NCBI RefSeq assembly: GCF_009754905.2
Contig: NZ_CP066775.1
Coordinates: 1,550,001-1,614,000, forward strand
Origin: Mucilaginibacter ginkgonis
GTDB lineage: Bacteria > Bacteroidota > Bacteroidia > Sphingobacteriales > Sphingobacteriaceae
Reading direction: 5' to 3'
Length of the DNA stretch: 64,000 nucleotides
Below are positions 43,154-51,899 of this stretch, piece by piece (position 1 is the stretch's first letter; each line of letters opens with the position of its first letter). The notes below the pieces were generated by a model. It did not search any database, was not told the DNA's origin, and saw only the letters and a list, made by a program, of their open reading frames with translations. Position numbers and translations under genes: made by a program.

Positions 43154-45880
43154 TTATTTCACAAACTCTATCGCTTTAGCTAACGCCTTATGCAAACCGC
43201 TTAGGTCTTTACCGCCTGCAGTGGCGAAGAATGGCTGACCACCGCCCCCGCCTTGTATTTCTTTAGCCAGTTCGCGTACAATGTTACCTGCGTTAAAGCT
43301 TTTCTCTTTCACCAGGTTTTCGGCTATCATCACGGTAATATTCGGTTTGCCGTCAAAATCGGCAGTCAGCACTAAAAATAAGTTCGGCACGATATCCTTT
43401 AACTGATACGCCAGCGTTTTAACCGCGTCGGCATTCGGAAGTGCCACTTTTTCTGCGATGAAATTGATACCATTAATATCTTTAGCTTTCGCAGCAAGCT
43501 CGGTCTTTAAACCCGATGCTTTCTCCGCTACCGACTTCTCAATTTCCTTTTTTAACCGGTTATTCTCTTCAATAAGAGACTCAACGCTTTTAGAAATGTC
43601 CTTCGGGTTTTTAAGCAACTCCTTTAAATGCTGAACAACCGAATTTTGGTCATTGATGAAATGCTCTGCAGCAACACCGGTTATCGCCTCTATCCGGCGC
43701 ACACCTGCAGCGACCGCGCTTTCTGCTATTATTTTGAAATAGCCTATCTGCCCGGTAGCCTTTACGTGCGTACCGCCGCAAAGTTCTTTAGAGAAGGTTT
43801 CGTCGAAAGTAATCACACGCACATAGTCGCCATATTTCTCACCAAATAAAGCAGTGACTCCGCCACTGATAGCCTGCTGATAAGGCACGTTACGCTCTTC
43901 TTTTAAGAAGATGTTCTCGCGTATCTTTCCATTGACTATCGCCTCGATTTTAGTCAATTCTTCATCCGTTACCTTGCTGAAATGCGAAAAGTCGAAGCGC
44001 AAATAATCTGCATTCACTAACGAGCCTTTTTGGTTTACATGTGTACCCAAAACCTGTTTCATGGCAGCATGCAGCAAGTGCGTAGCGCTGTGGTTGCTGT
44101 TGGTATTGCGGCGACGTTCCATATCAACGATGGCAGTTAAAGCGTCGCCAACCGATTGCGGGATGGTATCTGTAAAGTGTACGATCAGTCCGTTCTCTTT
44201 CTTAGTGTCCGTTACCGGGATGATCTCGCCATCTGGGAAAACCAGTTCGCCGGTATCCCCCACCTGACCACCGCTTTCGGCATAGAAAGGCGTTTTATCC
44301 AATACGATCTGGAACTGTTCTTTTCCTTTAGCTTTTACCTTGCGGTATTTAACTATATGGGCAACGCTTTCGGTCTCATCGTAACCGGTAAACTCAACAT
44401 TGTCATCGTCTTTTAAAACGACCCAGTCGCCGGTATCTATTGCTGTAGCCGCGCGTGAGCGGTCTTTCTGTTTTTGTAATTCGGCCTCATAACCGGGGAT
44501 GTCAATAGTCCAACCTTTTTCGCGGGCCATCAATTCAGTTAAATCAATCGGGAAGCCGAAAGTGTCAGACAAATCAAAAGCAAAAGAGCCAGGAATTATT
44601 CGTTCTGCTTTACCAGAAGAAAATGACTTTCCATTTATTTGTAAATATGGTGATTGCCCTTTAGGAATTACATCCTCACCTGTTTTTACAAAGGATTCAA
44701 ATAATGTTGTACCAAAACCAAGGGTTCTCAAAAAAGATACTTCTTCTTCTCTAACAACACGTTGAACAAAATCTTTTTGTTGATAAAGATTATCAAAGAC
44801 GTTTTTAAATTGATCTGCTAAAATTGGTACTAACTCATTCAGAAAGGGATCAATAAAACCTAAGTATTGGTACTGGTATCTTACCGCGCGGCGCAATATC
44901 CGGCGGATAACATAACCTGCTTTGTTATTCGATGGCAGTTGACCGTCCGCGATAGCGAAACTAATGGCACGGATATGGTCGGCCATAACGCGCATGGCTA
45001 CGGCGTTATTCCAGTCAGAAGAGGCCTCACCCTGGCCCTCTCCAAAGGAGAGGGAAGCATTGTAGGTTTTGCCACTTTTTTCAGAAATGAATTGTATCAG
45101 CGGCTGAAATACATCCGTATCATAATTAGAGGTTTTGCCTTGCAGTACGCGCACTAATCGCTCAAAACCCATGCCTGTATCCACGTGTTTGGCAGGCAAT
45201 GGCTGCAGGCTGCCGTCTTTTAAACGGTTAAATTGCATGAAAACGTTATTCCATATCTCTATAACCAGTGGGTTGTCGTCGTTTACGAGCGTAGCGCCGT
45301 TTATCTTAGCACGTTCTTCATCCGAACGACTGTCATAGTGTATTTCAGAGCAAGGTCCGCAGGGGCCGGTCTCGCCCATCTCCCAAAAGTTATCTTTTTT
45401 ATTGCCAGGCAAAATGCGGTCTTCACCCACATATTGTTTCCAATAATCGTAAGCTTCCTGGTCTTTTGCCAGCCCTTCTTTTTCGTCGCCCTCAAAATAG
45501 GTGACGTATAACCGCTCAGGATCAATTTTGTAAACTTCGGTAAGCAGTTCCCAGCTCCATGCAATTGCATCCTTTTTAAAATAATCGCCAAAGCTCCAGT
45601 TGCCCAGCATCTCGAACATGGTGTGGTGATAGGTATCTATGCCCACCTCTTCCAGATCGTTGTGCTTGCCTGATACGCGCAGGCAGCGTTGCGTATCAGC
45701 CACGCGCGGCGCGGCAGGCTGTGCCTCTCCCAAAAATATATTTTTAAACTGATTCATTCCCGCGTTGGTAAACATCAGGGTTGGGTCGTTCTTAACTACA
45801 ATGGGTGCAGAAGGCACAATTACGTGACCTTTAGAAGCAAAAAAATCCAGGAAAGCTTTGCGTATTTCAGAGGCTGTCAT
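43154..45880 (-). CDS. alaS: Alanyl-tRNA synthetase with an in-frame palindromic insertion
   Basis: The 908-residue enzyme starts at ATG 45880 (TASEIRKAFLDFFASKGH). The catalytic domain has motif-2 and motif-3 regions, ATDTQRCLR-type (VADTQRCLRVSGKHNDLEEV) and the editing domain has HSATHLLHAAMK and CGGTHV; a DHHA1 C-terminal domain ends GGGGGQPFFATAGG. Around residues 276-287 the peptide SLSFGEGQGEAS is not part of the family and is encoded by a palindromic element (45022-45057) between FISEKSGKTYN and SDWNNAVAMRVM. The frame is kept, so the enzyme is probably active. Another longer-than-usual loop (SPYLQINGKSFSSGKAER) precedes FAFDLSDTFGFPIDLTEL. Confidence 0.95.
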   Translation of the reverse strand: MTASEIRKAFLDFFASKGHVIVPSAPIVVKNDPTLMFTNAGMNQFKNIFLGEAQPAAPRVADTQRCLRVSGKHNDLEEVGIDTYHHTMFEMLGNWSFGDYFKKDAIAWSWELLTEVYKIDPERLYVTYFEGDEKEGLAKDQEAYDYWKQYVGEDRILPGNKKDNFWEMGETGPCGPCSEIHYDSRSDEERAKINGATLVNDDNPLVIEIWNNVFMQFNRLKDGSLQPLPAKHVDTGMGFERLVRVLQGKTSNYDTDVFQPLIQFISEKSGKTYNASLSFGEGQGEASSDWNNAVAMRVMADHIRAISFAIADGQLPSNNKAGYVIRRILRRAVRYQYQYLGFIDPFLNELVPILADQFKNVFDNLYQQKDFVQRVVREEEVSFLRTLGFGTTLFESFVKTGEDVIPKGQSPYLQINGKSFSSGKAERIIPGSFAFDLSDTFGFPIDLTELMAREKGWTIDIPGYEAELQKQKDRSRAATAIDTGDWVVLKDDDNVEFTGYDETESVAHIVKYRKVKAKGKEQFQIVLDKTPFYAESGGQVGDTGELVFPDGEIIPVTDTKKENGLIVHFTDTIPQSVGDALTAIVDMERRRNTNSNHSATHLLHAAMKQVLGTHVNQKGSLVNADYLRFDFSHFSKVTDEELTKIEAIVNGKIRENIFLKEERNVPYQQAISGGVTALFGEKYGDYVRVITFDETFSKELCGGTHVKATGQIGYFKIIAESAVAAGVRRIEAITGVAAEHFINDQNSVVQHLKELLKNPKDISKSVESLIEENNRLKKEIEKSVAEKASGLKTELAAKAKDINGINFIAEKVALPNADAVKTLAYQLKDIVPNLFLVLTADFDGKPNITVMIAENLVKEKSFNAGNIVRELAKEIQGGGGGQPFFATAGGKDLSGLHKALAKAIEFVK
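45022..45057. repeat. Palindromic element inserted in frame within alaS
   Basis: CCCTCTCC-AAA-GGAGAGGG (45036-45054) is a perfect hairpin flanked by GAGGCCTCACCCTGG, the form of a dispersed Bacteroidota repeat. It encodes SLSFGEGQGEAS in alaS on the minus strand. A related remnant lies at 45914-45953. Confidence 0.7.
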
Positions 45881-45886
45881 AAGCGG

Positions 45887-45894
45887 CAAAGGTA
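45887..45894 (-). promoter_or_regulatory. -7 box of alaS, 6 bp before the start codon
   Basis: CAAAGGTA on the plus strand reads TACCTTTG on the minus strand. With a start site expected 4-7 nt downstream, the alaS message would have little or no leader. Confidence 0.45.
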
Positions 45895-45913
45895 ATTATT
45901 TTGGCTGAAGATA

Positions 45914-45953
45914 GCCCCACCCAACCCTCGCCCGTAAGGGAGGTCTTTAAAGC
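45914..45953. repeat. Degenerate palindromic repeat
   Basis: The segment CCCCACCCAACCCTCGCCC followed by GTAAGGGAGG is a decayed copy of the CCCTC/GAGGG repeat type also found inside alaS. It lies in the intergenic space between alaS and the esterase. Confidence 0.5.
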
Positions 45954-46054
45954 ACTTACCCGTTGATGATATTATTCTGCTGCTTGCGGATGGCGCCATA
46001 GTGGAGCATCATGCAAATAAATTCTAAACCTGCGAACGCTTTATGGGTTAACAA

Positions 46055-46615
46055 ATGAAGATGAAGAATATTTTATTTTTTGGCGACAGCCTTACGGCCG
46101 GTTATGGTTTAGGTAATGTGGATAACGAATCCTTTCCCGGCCTTGTACAGCAAAAGATCAATGCAGAAGGACTTGATTATAAAGTGATCAACGCCGGGTT
46201 AAGCGGTGATACTTCGGGCGGTGGGTTAGCTAGGCTCGACTACTGGCTGAGCCAGCCGATAGACGTTTTTATTTTAGAACTCGGCGTAAATGACATTATG
46301 CGCGGTATTTCGCCAGAAGTCACGGCAACAAACCTGCAGAACATCATCCACAAAGTGAAACGCAAATACCCACAGGTAAAATTAGGGCTGATGGGTATGC
46401 AAATACCGGCATTTATTCCGGGGGCTTTTGCCGCACAATTCAGAGCCATTTATAAGCCCCTGGCCGATGCAAATGATATGGCATTCGTGCCATTCTTTTT
46501 GGAAGGCGTTGCCGGAAAAGCGTATTTAAACCTGCGCGATGGAGTGCATCCGTCTGCTGCGGGATACAAAATAATTGCAGACAACGTTTGGCCGGTAATA
46601 AGAACTTTACTTTGA
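46055..46615 (+). CDS. SGNH/GDSL family arylesterase (TesA-like)
   Basis: A 186-residue hydrolase with all four SGNH blocks: FFGDSLTAGYGLG (Ser nucleophile), NAGLSGDTSGGGLARL (Gly), ELGVNDIMRG (Asn) and DGVHPSAAGYKIIA (Asp-His). The size and motif order match TesA/arylesterase enzymes that cleave short acyl or aryl esters and thioesters. No signal peptide is visible, so it may be cytoplasmic, unlike E. coli TesA. Single gene between repeat-bearing gaps. Confidence 0.92.
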   Translation: MKMKNILFFGDSLTAGYGLGNVDNESFPGLVQQKINAEGLDYKVINAGLSGDTSGGGLARLDYWLSQPIDVFILELGVNDIMRGISPEVTATNLQNIIHKVKRKYPQVKLGLMGMQIPAFIPGAFAAQFRAIYKPLADANDMAFVPFFLEGVAGKAYLNLRDGVHPSAAGYKIIADNVWPVIRTLL

Positions 46616-46810
46616 GGGCGTTATCATAATGACGAAGTCAACTTTCCTTGAGAACGCTAATTTCTTTTTGCTTTTTTCATAAGAAGCATTGCTTGATTTA
46701 CTTGTGGCGATTTATGCTGTTGTCGCAGCACTAGTAAGCTTTTTATGGTAAGTAGTTAACTAACGTGTCCGCATTAAAGTTTACTCCAATTTTTAATCCG
46801 GCTATTAATT

Positions 46811-46818
46811 TACTTTTG
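46811..46818 (+). promoter_or_regulatory. -7 box 4 bp before the acyltransferase start
   Basis: TACTTTTG fits TAnnTTTG and ends 4 bp before the ATG at 46823, implying a leaderless or near-leaderless message. No clear -33 element. Confidence 0.4.
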
Positions 46819-46822
46819 CTGC

Positions 46823-47905
46823 ATGAGTTTAAACCCATCGTTGCTTAAACCTAAGCATCATTTCGAGGTGTTGGACGGACTGCGTGGCGTGGCTGCCATC
46901 GGCGTGGTCACCTTCCATTTTATGGAAATGATCATCACAGACTACAGCAAAAATTTTATCGGTCACGGTTTTCTGGCGGTCGATTTCTTTTTCTGCCTGT
47001 CTGGTTTCGTTATCGCCTACGCTTACGACGACCGGATCGGCAAAATGGGCTTTAGGCAATTCGCGGTCTCGAGGCTTATCCGTCTGCATCCGCTTGTGAT
47101 AATGGGATCTGTATTAGGCTTGCTTGCGTTTTTATTCGATCCGTTTAGTTCTGCGGCAGCTTCTTATAACTTGCCGCACATTGCGCTCATCTTTATATGC
47201 TCGTTACTGATGATCCCTTATGGAGCAATAACCGAACGCAGTTTTAACAACTTTGGCCTTAATGCACCCGCGTGGTCATTATTTTGGGAATACGTTGCAA
47301 ACGTGGTATACGCCTTAATATTAGTCCGGTTCAGACGTCCAATTCTTGTAGTTCTTTTAATCGTATCAGCAGCGTGGTTAAGTTATGTTGCATGGCATGC
47401 GCAGTCTTTAGCAGGGGGCTGGAGCAAAGACAACTTTTGGGATGGCGGCGCACGTGTGTCTTATTCTTTTATTGCCGGCATGCTTATCTATCGGTATAGA
47501 TTAAAGATCAGCAACCGGCTTGGATTTATTGGGTTAGCGATCTTATTGATCGCAGCATTGGTAATGCCTTATTTTCCGCTGAACTGGCTGGCAGAGTTGC
47601 TTGTGGTGCTGCTGTGGTTTCCCTTGCTGTTAATGCTTGGTGTGGGCACTAATATATCCGACAAAACCAAAAAGCTCTGCACGTTATCCGGCAATATTTC
47701 CTACCCCCTTTATATGACGCATTATTTTGTGTTATGGATTTTTTTAAATTACACAACTGCCCATAAGCCGTCTACAAATCAGTTAATCATCATAATAATC
47801 AGCGGCATTTTAGGCCTGTTGGCATTTGGCTACTTCGTAATGAAATTTTATGATGAACCGCTTCGAATGTGGTTGAACAATAAAAGGAAGCGTATTATTT
47901 CTTAA
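46823..47905 (+). CDS. Acyltransferase 3 family membrane protein
   Basis: A 360-residue protein with about ten membrane helices and the family start FEVLDGLRGVAAIGVVTFHF, which carries the catalytic region RGxAxxxVxxxH. SFFWEYVANVVYA-type segment (WSLFWEYVANVVYALI) and ISYPLYMTHYFVLWI are also characteristic. Such enzymes O-acetylate or otherwise acylate surface polysaccharides. No sugar genes are adjacent, so the acceptor is unknown, though the EPS of the same window is a possible one. Confidence 0.9.
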   Translation: MSLNPSLLKPKHHFEVLDGLRGVAAIGVVTFHFMEMIITDYSKNFIGHGFLAVDFFFCLSGFVIAYAYDDRIGKMGFRQFAVSRLIRLHPLVIMGSVLGLLAFLFDPFSSAAASYNLPHIALIFICSLLMIPYGAITERSFNNFGLNAPAWSLFWEYVANVVYALILVRFRRPILVVLLIVSAAWLSYVAWHAQSLAGGWSKDNFWDGGARVSYSFIAGMLIYRYRLKISNRLGFIGLAILLIAALVMPYFPLNWLAELLVVLLWFPLLLMLGVGTNISDKTKKLCTLSGNISYPLYMTHYFVLWIFLNYTTAHKPSTNQLIIIIISGILGLLAFGYFVMKFYDEPLRMWLNNKRKRIIS

Positions 47906-47909
47906 ATAA

Positions 47910-47985
47910 TGGTGACCCCGCTGAGGCTCGAACTCAGGACCCACAGATTAAGAGTCTGTTGCTCTACCAACTGAGCTACGGAGTC
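47910..47985 (-). tRNA. tRNA-Lys (anticodon CTT)
   Basis: Read on the minus strand the sequence folds into a full cloverleaf: acceptor GACTCCG/CGGGGTC, D arm GCTC/GAGC, anticodon stem ACAGA/TCTGT with loop CTCTTAA (anticodon CTT), T arm CTGAG TTCGAGC CTCAG, and an encoded CCA. It reads AAG lysine codons. Confidence 0.95.
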
Positions 47986-48147
47986 TGGTGTGATTTTAAG
48001 ATTTGATTAAACGTTGTGCGCCAAAACTGCGCCAATATTCACCGTGCCAAATATAGTAACCGGTGACGACTTATCGAAACGTTAATACGTAACATTCTGC
48101 CATAACTAAAGGAGCATACACCACTTCTTAAAATTCACAGAGTATCT

Positions 48148-48678
48148 TTAACTTGATAACGCGTCTTTATCTTTAACTTTTTGTTTGATTGCGTCTAGAT
48201 CCAATCCCTGCTTCATTTCCTCAAGATCTGCATCATTAGTAGCAATACCTAATTTGGTTTGAATGTCGTGAAGCATAGTCAGCACTTTTGTGATTTCATG
48301 TTCAGCGCGTACGTTAATTTCAAATTCTACCTCCTCGCGTATCTTCTCCAACCTGCGTTGCCTGCCCTGACTGATCAATATAGTAATGGTAAGTATCAAG
48401 GCAAATACAGACAGTACCGAGTCCATAATATTGAAAGGTGCCGGGTCGAATGCTTTCACACCAGGTATGACATTTACATTAAACAGTATGTAAATGGCAA
48501 TAGCTGCGCAAATGATCATTAAAAAAGCAAAATTGCCTAATGCGTCGGATACGGCTATAGCTATGCGGTCAGCCTTAGTTTCATCAATCTGAAACTCAGA
48601 TTTAAGTCCTTGTTCATTGCTCGTTTTTCGTGATTTATACTTCGGCTTCATCTTACAATGTATGAAACTCTTGGTCAA
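48148..48678 (-). CDS. DUF1003 family membrane protein
   Basis: The 176-residue protein has two membrane helices (FLMIICAAIAIYILF and ILTITILISQGRQR) joined by FDPAPFNIMDSVLSVFA, the hallmark of DUF1003, followed by a coiled-coil tail (EVEFEINVRAEHEITKVLTML). The family is widespread but without known function. ATG at 48678 overlaps the stop of the preceding gene by 4 bp; an in-frame ATG at 48651 (KPKYKSRK) is an alternative start. Confidence 0.88.
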   Translation of the reverse strand: MTKSFIHCKMKPKYKSRKTSNEQGLKSEFQIDETKADRIAIAVSDALGNFAFLMIICAAIAIYILFNVNVIPGVKAFDPAPFNIMDSVLSVFALILTITILISQGRQRRLEKIREEVEFEINVRAEHEITKVLTMLHDIQTKLGIATNDADLEEMKQGLDLDAIKQKVKDKDALSS

Positions 48679-49127
48679 TATTTAGATATAAGAAAGATAC
48701 CTGCTATCATTAGGCAAGCACCTATAAGTCGCGGGATTGACAATGGGTGAATTTCTGTACCAAACCACCCGTATTTGTCAATCACTACAGACATAATGAG
48801 GTTTGAAGTGATAATAAGTCCGGCGAATGTACCAACACCTACTTTATCAACGTATACAAATGTCAAAACAATTGCTATACAGCAAGCTATACCGCCTAAG
48901 TAAGCCCACCAGGGAATTCGTTGAAGCAAAGTGAACGATGGTAACGGTGATCCGCTGAAAAGAAAAATGATTAACAAAATTACCAATACGGGTAAAAAGC
49001 ATACCAAGCCGGCTATCCAGGGGTTTTGAAGATGCTTAAATAAAGATGCATTCATCGGTGGGCCGCATGCTTCGATGATACCGGCTAATACAATTATGGC
49101 GAAAAGCCAGAAAGAGTTGCTTTGCAT
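48675..49127 (-). CDS. YdcZ/DUF606-type small DMT transporter
   Basis: From ATG at 49127 the product is about 150 residues with five hydrophobic helices (LFAIIVLAGIIEACGPPMN, WIAGLVCFLPVLVILLIIF, YLGGIACCIAIVLTFVYV, FAGLIITSNLIMSVVIDKYG, IPRLIGACLMIAGIFLI). This is the layout of the DUF606/YdcZ branch of the drug/metabolite transporter superfamily, which work as dimers. The stop overlaps the DUF1003 start, showing coupling. The substrate is unknown. Confidence 0.85.
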   Translation of the reverse strand: MQSNSFWLFAIIVLAGIIEACGPPMNASLFKHLQNPWIAGLVCFLPVLVILLIIFLFSGSPLPSFTLLQRIPWWAYLGGIACCIAIVLTFVYVDKVGVGTFAGLIITSNLIMSVVIDKYGWFGTEIHPLSIPRLIGACLMIAGIFLISKY

Positions 49128-49342
49128 AGTTAGGATCTGATTATATCTACAGGCTCTTAACACGGCAACTAGCTACTTGTTAGCTTATGATTTGTATTTT
49201 CCTTAAACACATACAAAGGCGGTTATGCATAACAATCCTAATTTACGCGTGGGGCTTGCCCATCCTAAAACTTGATGGAGGCTACTTCACAATTTGGCTA
49301 AAAATGATGCAGTACATTTGTCAGCGGCATTAAGGCAAAACG

Positions 49343-50253
49343 TTAAGCATTTAAATACGCCACGTACTGCTCATCAAAACTTCCGTCATTATAAAGATCT
49401 ATTAATCCGTAGCCCGGCGTGGTCTCCCGGCGGTTACCATTCCACCAGGCGCCGCTAACGGCACCATTGCAAATATAGGTTACATTGTTATAAACCAACT
49501 TTTCGCGCAGGTGTATATGGCCCGACAAGCATAGCTTAACATTTGGATGCTGATAAAAAAGCTTTATGATTGCAGCATTGTCTGTATGCATATCGCCGCC
49601 CAGCATTACCCATTTGTTTATCGTATTCTCGTCTATCAGGTTTGTGGCTGTTAAATCGGGATGTGCGACACCACTAGAACAGGTGTCGAGGCATCTGTGG
49701 TAGCAAGTTCGTTCTGCAGCCAGTTAAATTGCTCGTCGCCAAGTTTGCCTATATACCAGGTATCGTCAATATCCAGGTGAACACTGTCAAGCACTATAAA
49801 TTTCCACCCGTTTTGCGTAAAACTATAATACGGCTTAGCTAATTGCAGCTGATCCATGGAATAGCGCTTGCCGTAAAGGGCCTGACCTTTATCGTCTTCG
49901 TTCCACCAAATGTCGTGGTTACCCAGGCAATAACGCACCGGCATGTTGCATTCGGCTTTCATGATATCATGGCTCAGTTTCCACTGTGCATCAATGGTAG
50001 CCAGATTTTCCTTGTTCATATCAAAAACGATATCGCCGCCGTTAAGCACACAATCTACTTTTGGGTTCTGCTGCTGCATATGGTGCAGGCACTTTACAAA
50101 CTTGCCGGGTGCACCGAGTTCATTTTTTAAGTGAATATCAGTAAGGTGGGCAACGCGAAGCACACGTTTCCTGGACTTCTCTACAGTGGCAGATAATAAT
50201 GACGGTGCTAAGAACAACCCGCCTATATTCTTCAATGCCGATCTTCTTTCCAT
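49343..50253 (-). pseudogene. Calcineurin-like metallophosphoesterase split by a -1 frameshift
   Basis: Two frames make one protein. The first (50253 to 49651) has LRVAHLTDIHLK, VLNGGDIVF, YCLGNHDIWW and VLVVSHIPI; the second (to 49343) has LCLSGHIHLREKLVYNN, the last metal-binding block. Reading through TTTAA at 49651-49655 with one added base gives the smooth join SHIPILTATNLIDENTINK, so a base has been lost from a short T run. The first 20 residues form a signal-like helix. The gene would be a secreted phosphoesterase if intact. Loss in the strain or a sequencing error in a homopolymer are both possible. Confidence 0.75.
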
Positions 50254-50393
50254 GCTAATAATTGCTGCTAAATAATTTAGGCCTCATTAATATTCCATTG
50301 CCAATGATTACTTGTTATTTTATTATGAGACAACCGTAAGGCTATGATTATCCGTACTTTATATATAGCTTGCTTTACCAATAAATTTGCCTG

Positions 50394-50843
50394 ATGCTTA
50401 AAATTTATACCGTCATTCTGTTGTGCATTGTTTTGCTGGCCGGCGGCTGTAAAAAAGAAAACCCCGAGCCCGATCCCGGCCCTTACATCCCGTTAGAATC
50501 TACAATCATCAAAGGCTTGGGGATGAATACCCCCCTAACCGGTAAATGGGATTGGGTTAAAGCCATCAGCGGCACTTTCGGCACATCAAATCCGGTTTCT
50601 ACCGGAATCGACGAAAAGGTGGTGTTCACTAACGATTCTACCATGACCATCTATCATAATAATTTATATTACTATCAATTCAAGTATTTGTATTACATCA
50701 ATTATAAATTCGGTTCACGTACGCTGAATATGACCGCAATAGGCGATTCTAAATACGAGACCGTTATAAAAAATGACACCTTAACCTTCTCTACCTTCGA
50801 ATATGGCAATTACGACCAACGTATTTACGTTAAACTGAAGTAA
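50394..50843 (+). CDS. Small lipoprotein of unknown function
   Basis: The 149-residue protein has a clear lipoprotein signal (VILLCIVLLAGGC) and a Pro/Glu linker (KKENPEPDPGPYIP), then a compact beta-rich domain (TGKWDWVKAISG, EKVVFTNDSTMTIYHNN, LNMTAIGD, NDTLTFSTFEYGN). The arrangement resembles lipocalin-like lipoproteins common in Bacteroidota. I cannot assign a function. Its end overlaps the end of the convergent glycosyltransferase gene by 14 bp. Confidence 0.8.
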   Translation: MLKIYTVILLCIVLLAGGCKKENPEPDPGPYIPLESTIIKGLGMNTPLTGKWDWVKAISGTFGTSNPVSTGIDEKVVFTNDSTMTIYHNNLYYYQFKYLYYINYKFGSRTLNMTAIGDSKYETVIKNDTLTFSTFEYGNYDQRIYVKLK

Positions 50844-51837
50844 TCGCTTGGGGAACATTCTCTTCAAACACGCGGTCTAAAATCTGCTGCGTAATATCAG
50901 GGTAATCTACCGGGATCACTTCGCCGTTATCAAGCCAGTTACGAATGGTTTTTTCGTGTTTGCTTTTCAGGCTCTTAATTACCGGCACCCCCATAGATTT
51001 CAAAGCTGCCGCGTTTAACTGTTGCTCATATTGGGTTTTCATAGGGATTACCAACAGTTTCTTTTTCATGAAAAGCACCTCTGACGGTGTTTCAAAGCCG
51101 GCCCCGCACAGCACTCCGCTTGAGGAAGCCATACTTTTGATAAACTTATTGTTGCTTACCGGTTGAATGGTAATATTCTTATGTCGCAAGAGTTTTTTGT
51201 TGTGCTTAGAGAATACCTCCCAGGTAATGTCTTTAAAATTAGATAGGTGTTTTATCAGGCGCTCATCATCATAAGCGGGCAGGTACACCGTATAGTGGCC
51301 ATTATCGGTAACCTCTAACTCGCGCACTTGCTGACGTATCACCGGCGTATAGATATTATCGCCGAATGATTTAAAGTGGAAACCATATTGCGCAGTAACG
51401 GGCGCGTATTGCTTAAGGATCATTTTACCCATCAGGTCGGTCGAATCCGGCAGCGGAACGTTATCAGCCAATACAGCCGCTTGATGGCTTAAACCAATGC
51501 ACGGTTTATTTTTACCATGGCAGGCCCATGAGCTTACCGGCTCAAAATCTGATATAACCAGGTCATATTGATCTACATCGAGTTCATTGATCTCTTTTAA
51601 AAACTTGCGGATATCTGAGCGGTAAAAAGATTTCCAAAGGTCTACCCCTCCTTTTTTTCCGAACACAAACCCCATTCCGTGGAATTTATATTTAACCGGA
51701 AAAGGCAATTTCAGATCGCCCTGGTTACCGCTGACAAGAACGTCAACATCGGCCATGTTTTTTAAAAGCGGGACAATGTCCATTGAGCGGCTTAGGTGGC
51801 CGTTACCCGTTCCCTGGATAGCGTATAGTACTCTCAT
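50830..51837 (-). CDS. MurG-like glycosyltransferase family protein (MJ1255 type)
   Basis: A 335-residue GT-B fold protein. The start VLYAIQGTGNGHLSRSMDIV has the glycine-rich nucleotide-sugar loop of MurG-like enzymes; VISDFEPVSSWAC and the C-terminal SSGVLCGAGFETPSEVLFM and PMKTQYEQQLNAAALK bind the donor. Members of this group are annotated as MJ1255/VC2487-type glycosyltransferases of uncertain substrate. It is monocistronic and unlinked to the EPS locus. Confidence 0.85.
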   Translation of the reverse strand: MRVLYAIQGTGNGHLSRSMDIVPLLKNMADVDVLVSGNQGDLKLPFPVKYKFHGMGFVFGKKGGVDLWKSFYRSDIRKFLKEINELDVDQYDLVISDFEPVSSWACHGKNKPCIGLSHQAAVLADNVPLPDSTDLMGKMILKQYAPVTAQYGFHFKSFGDNIYTPVIRQQVRELEVTDNGHYTVYLPAYDDERLIKHLSNFKDITWEVFSKHNKKLLRHKNITIQPVSNNKFIKSMASSSGVLCGAGFETPSEVLFMKKKLLVIPMKTQYEQQLNAAALKSMGVPVIKSLKSKHEKTIRNWLDNGEVIPVDYPDITQQILDRVFEENVPQAITSV

Positions 51838-51899
51838 CTGTTCCTGCTAAAAATAGGCCGATAGTGTTAAATAAACATCAGCAATACATCAAATTAAGT

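Noticed and set aside
44541..44680. Extra loop in AlaS (PKGQSPYLQINGKSFSSG) considered as a second mobile insertion
   Set aside because: No palindrome or repeat end is present in the DNA, so it may be ordinary loop variation.
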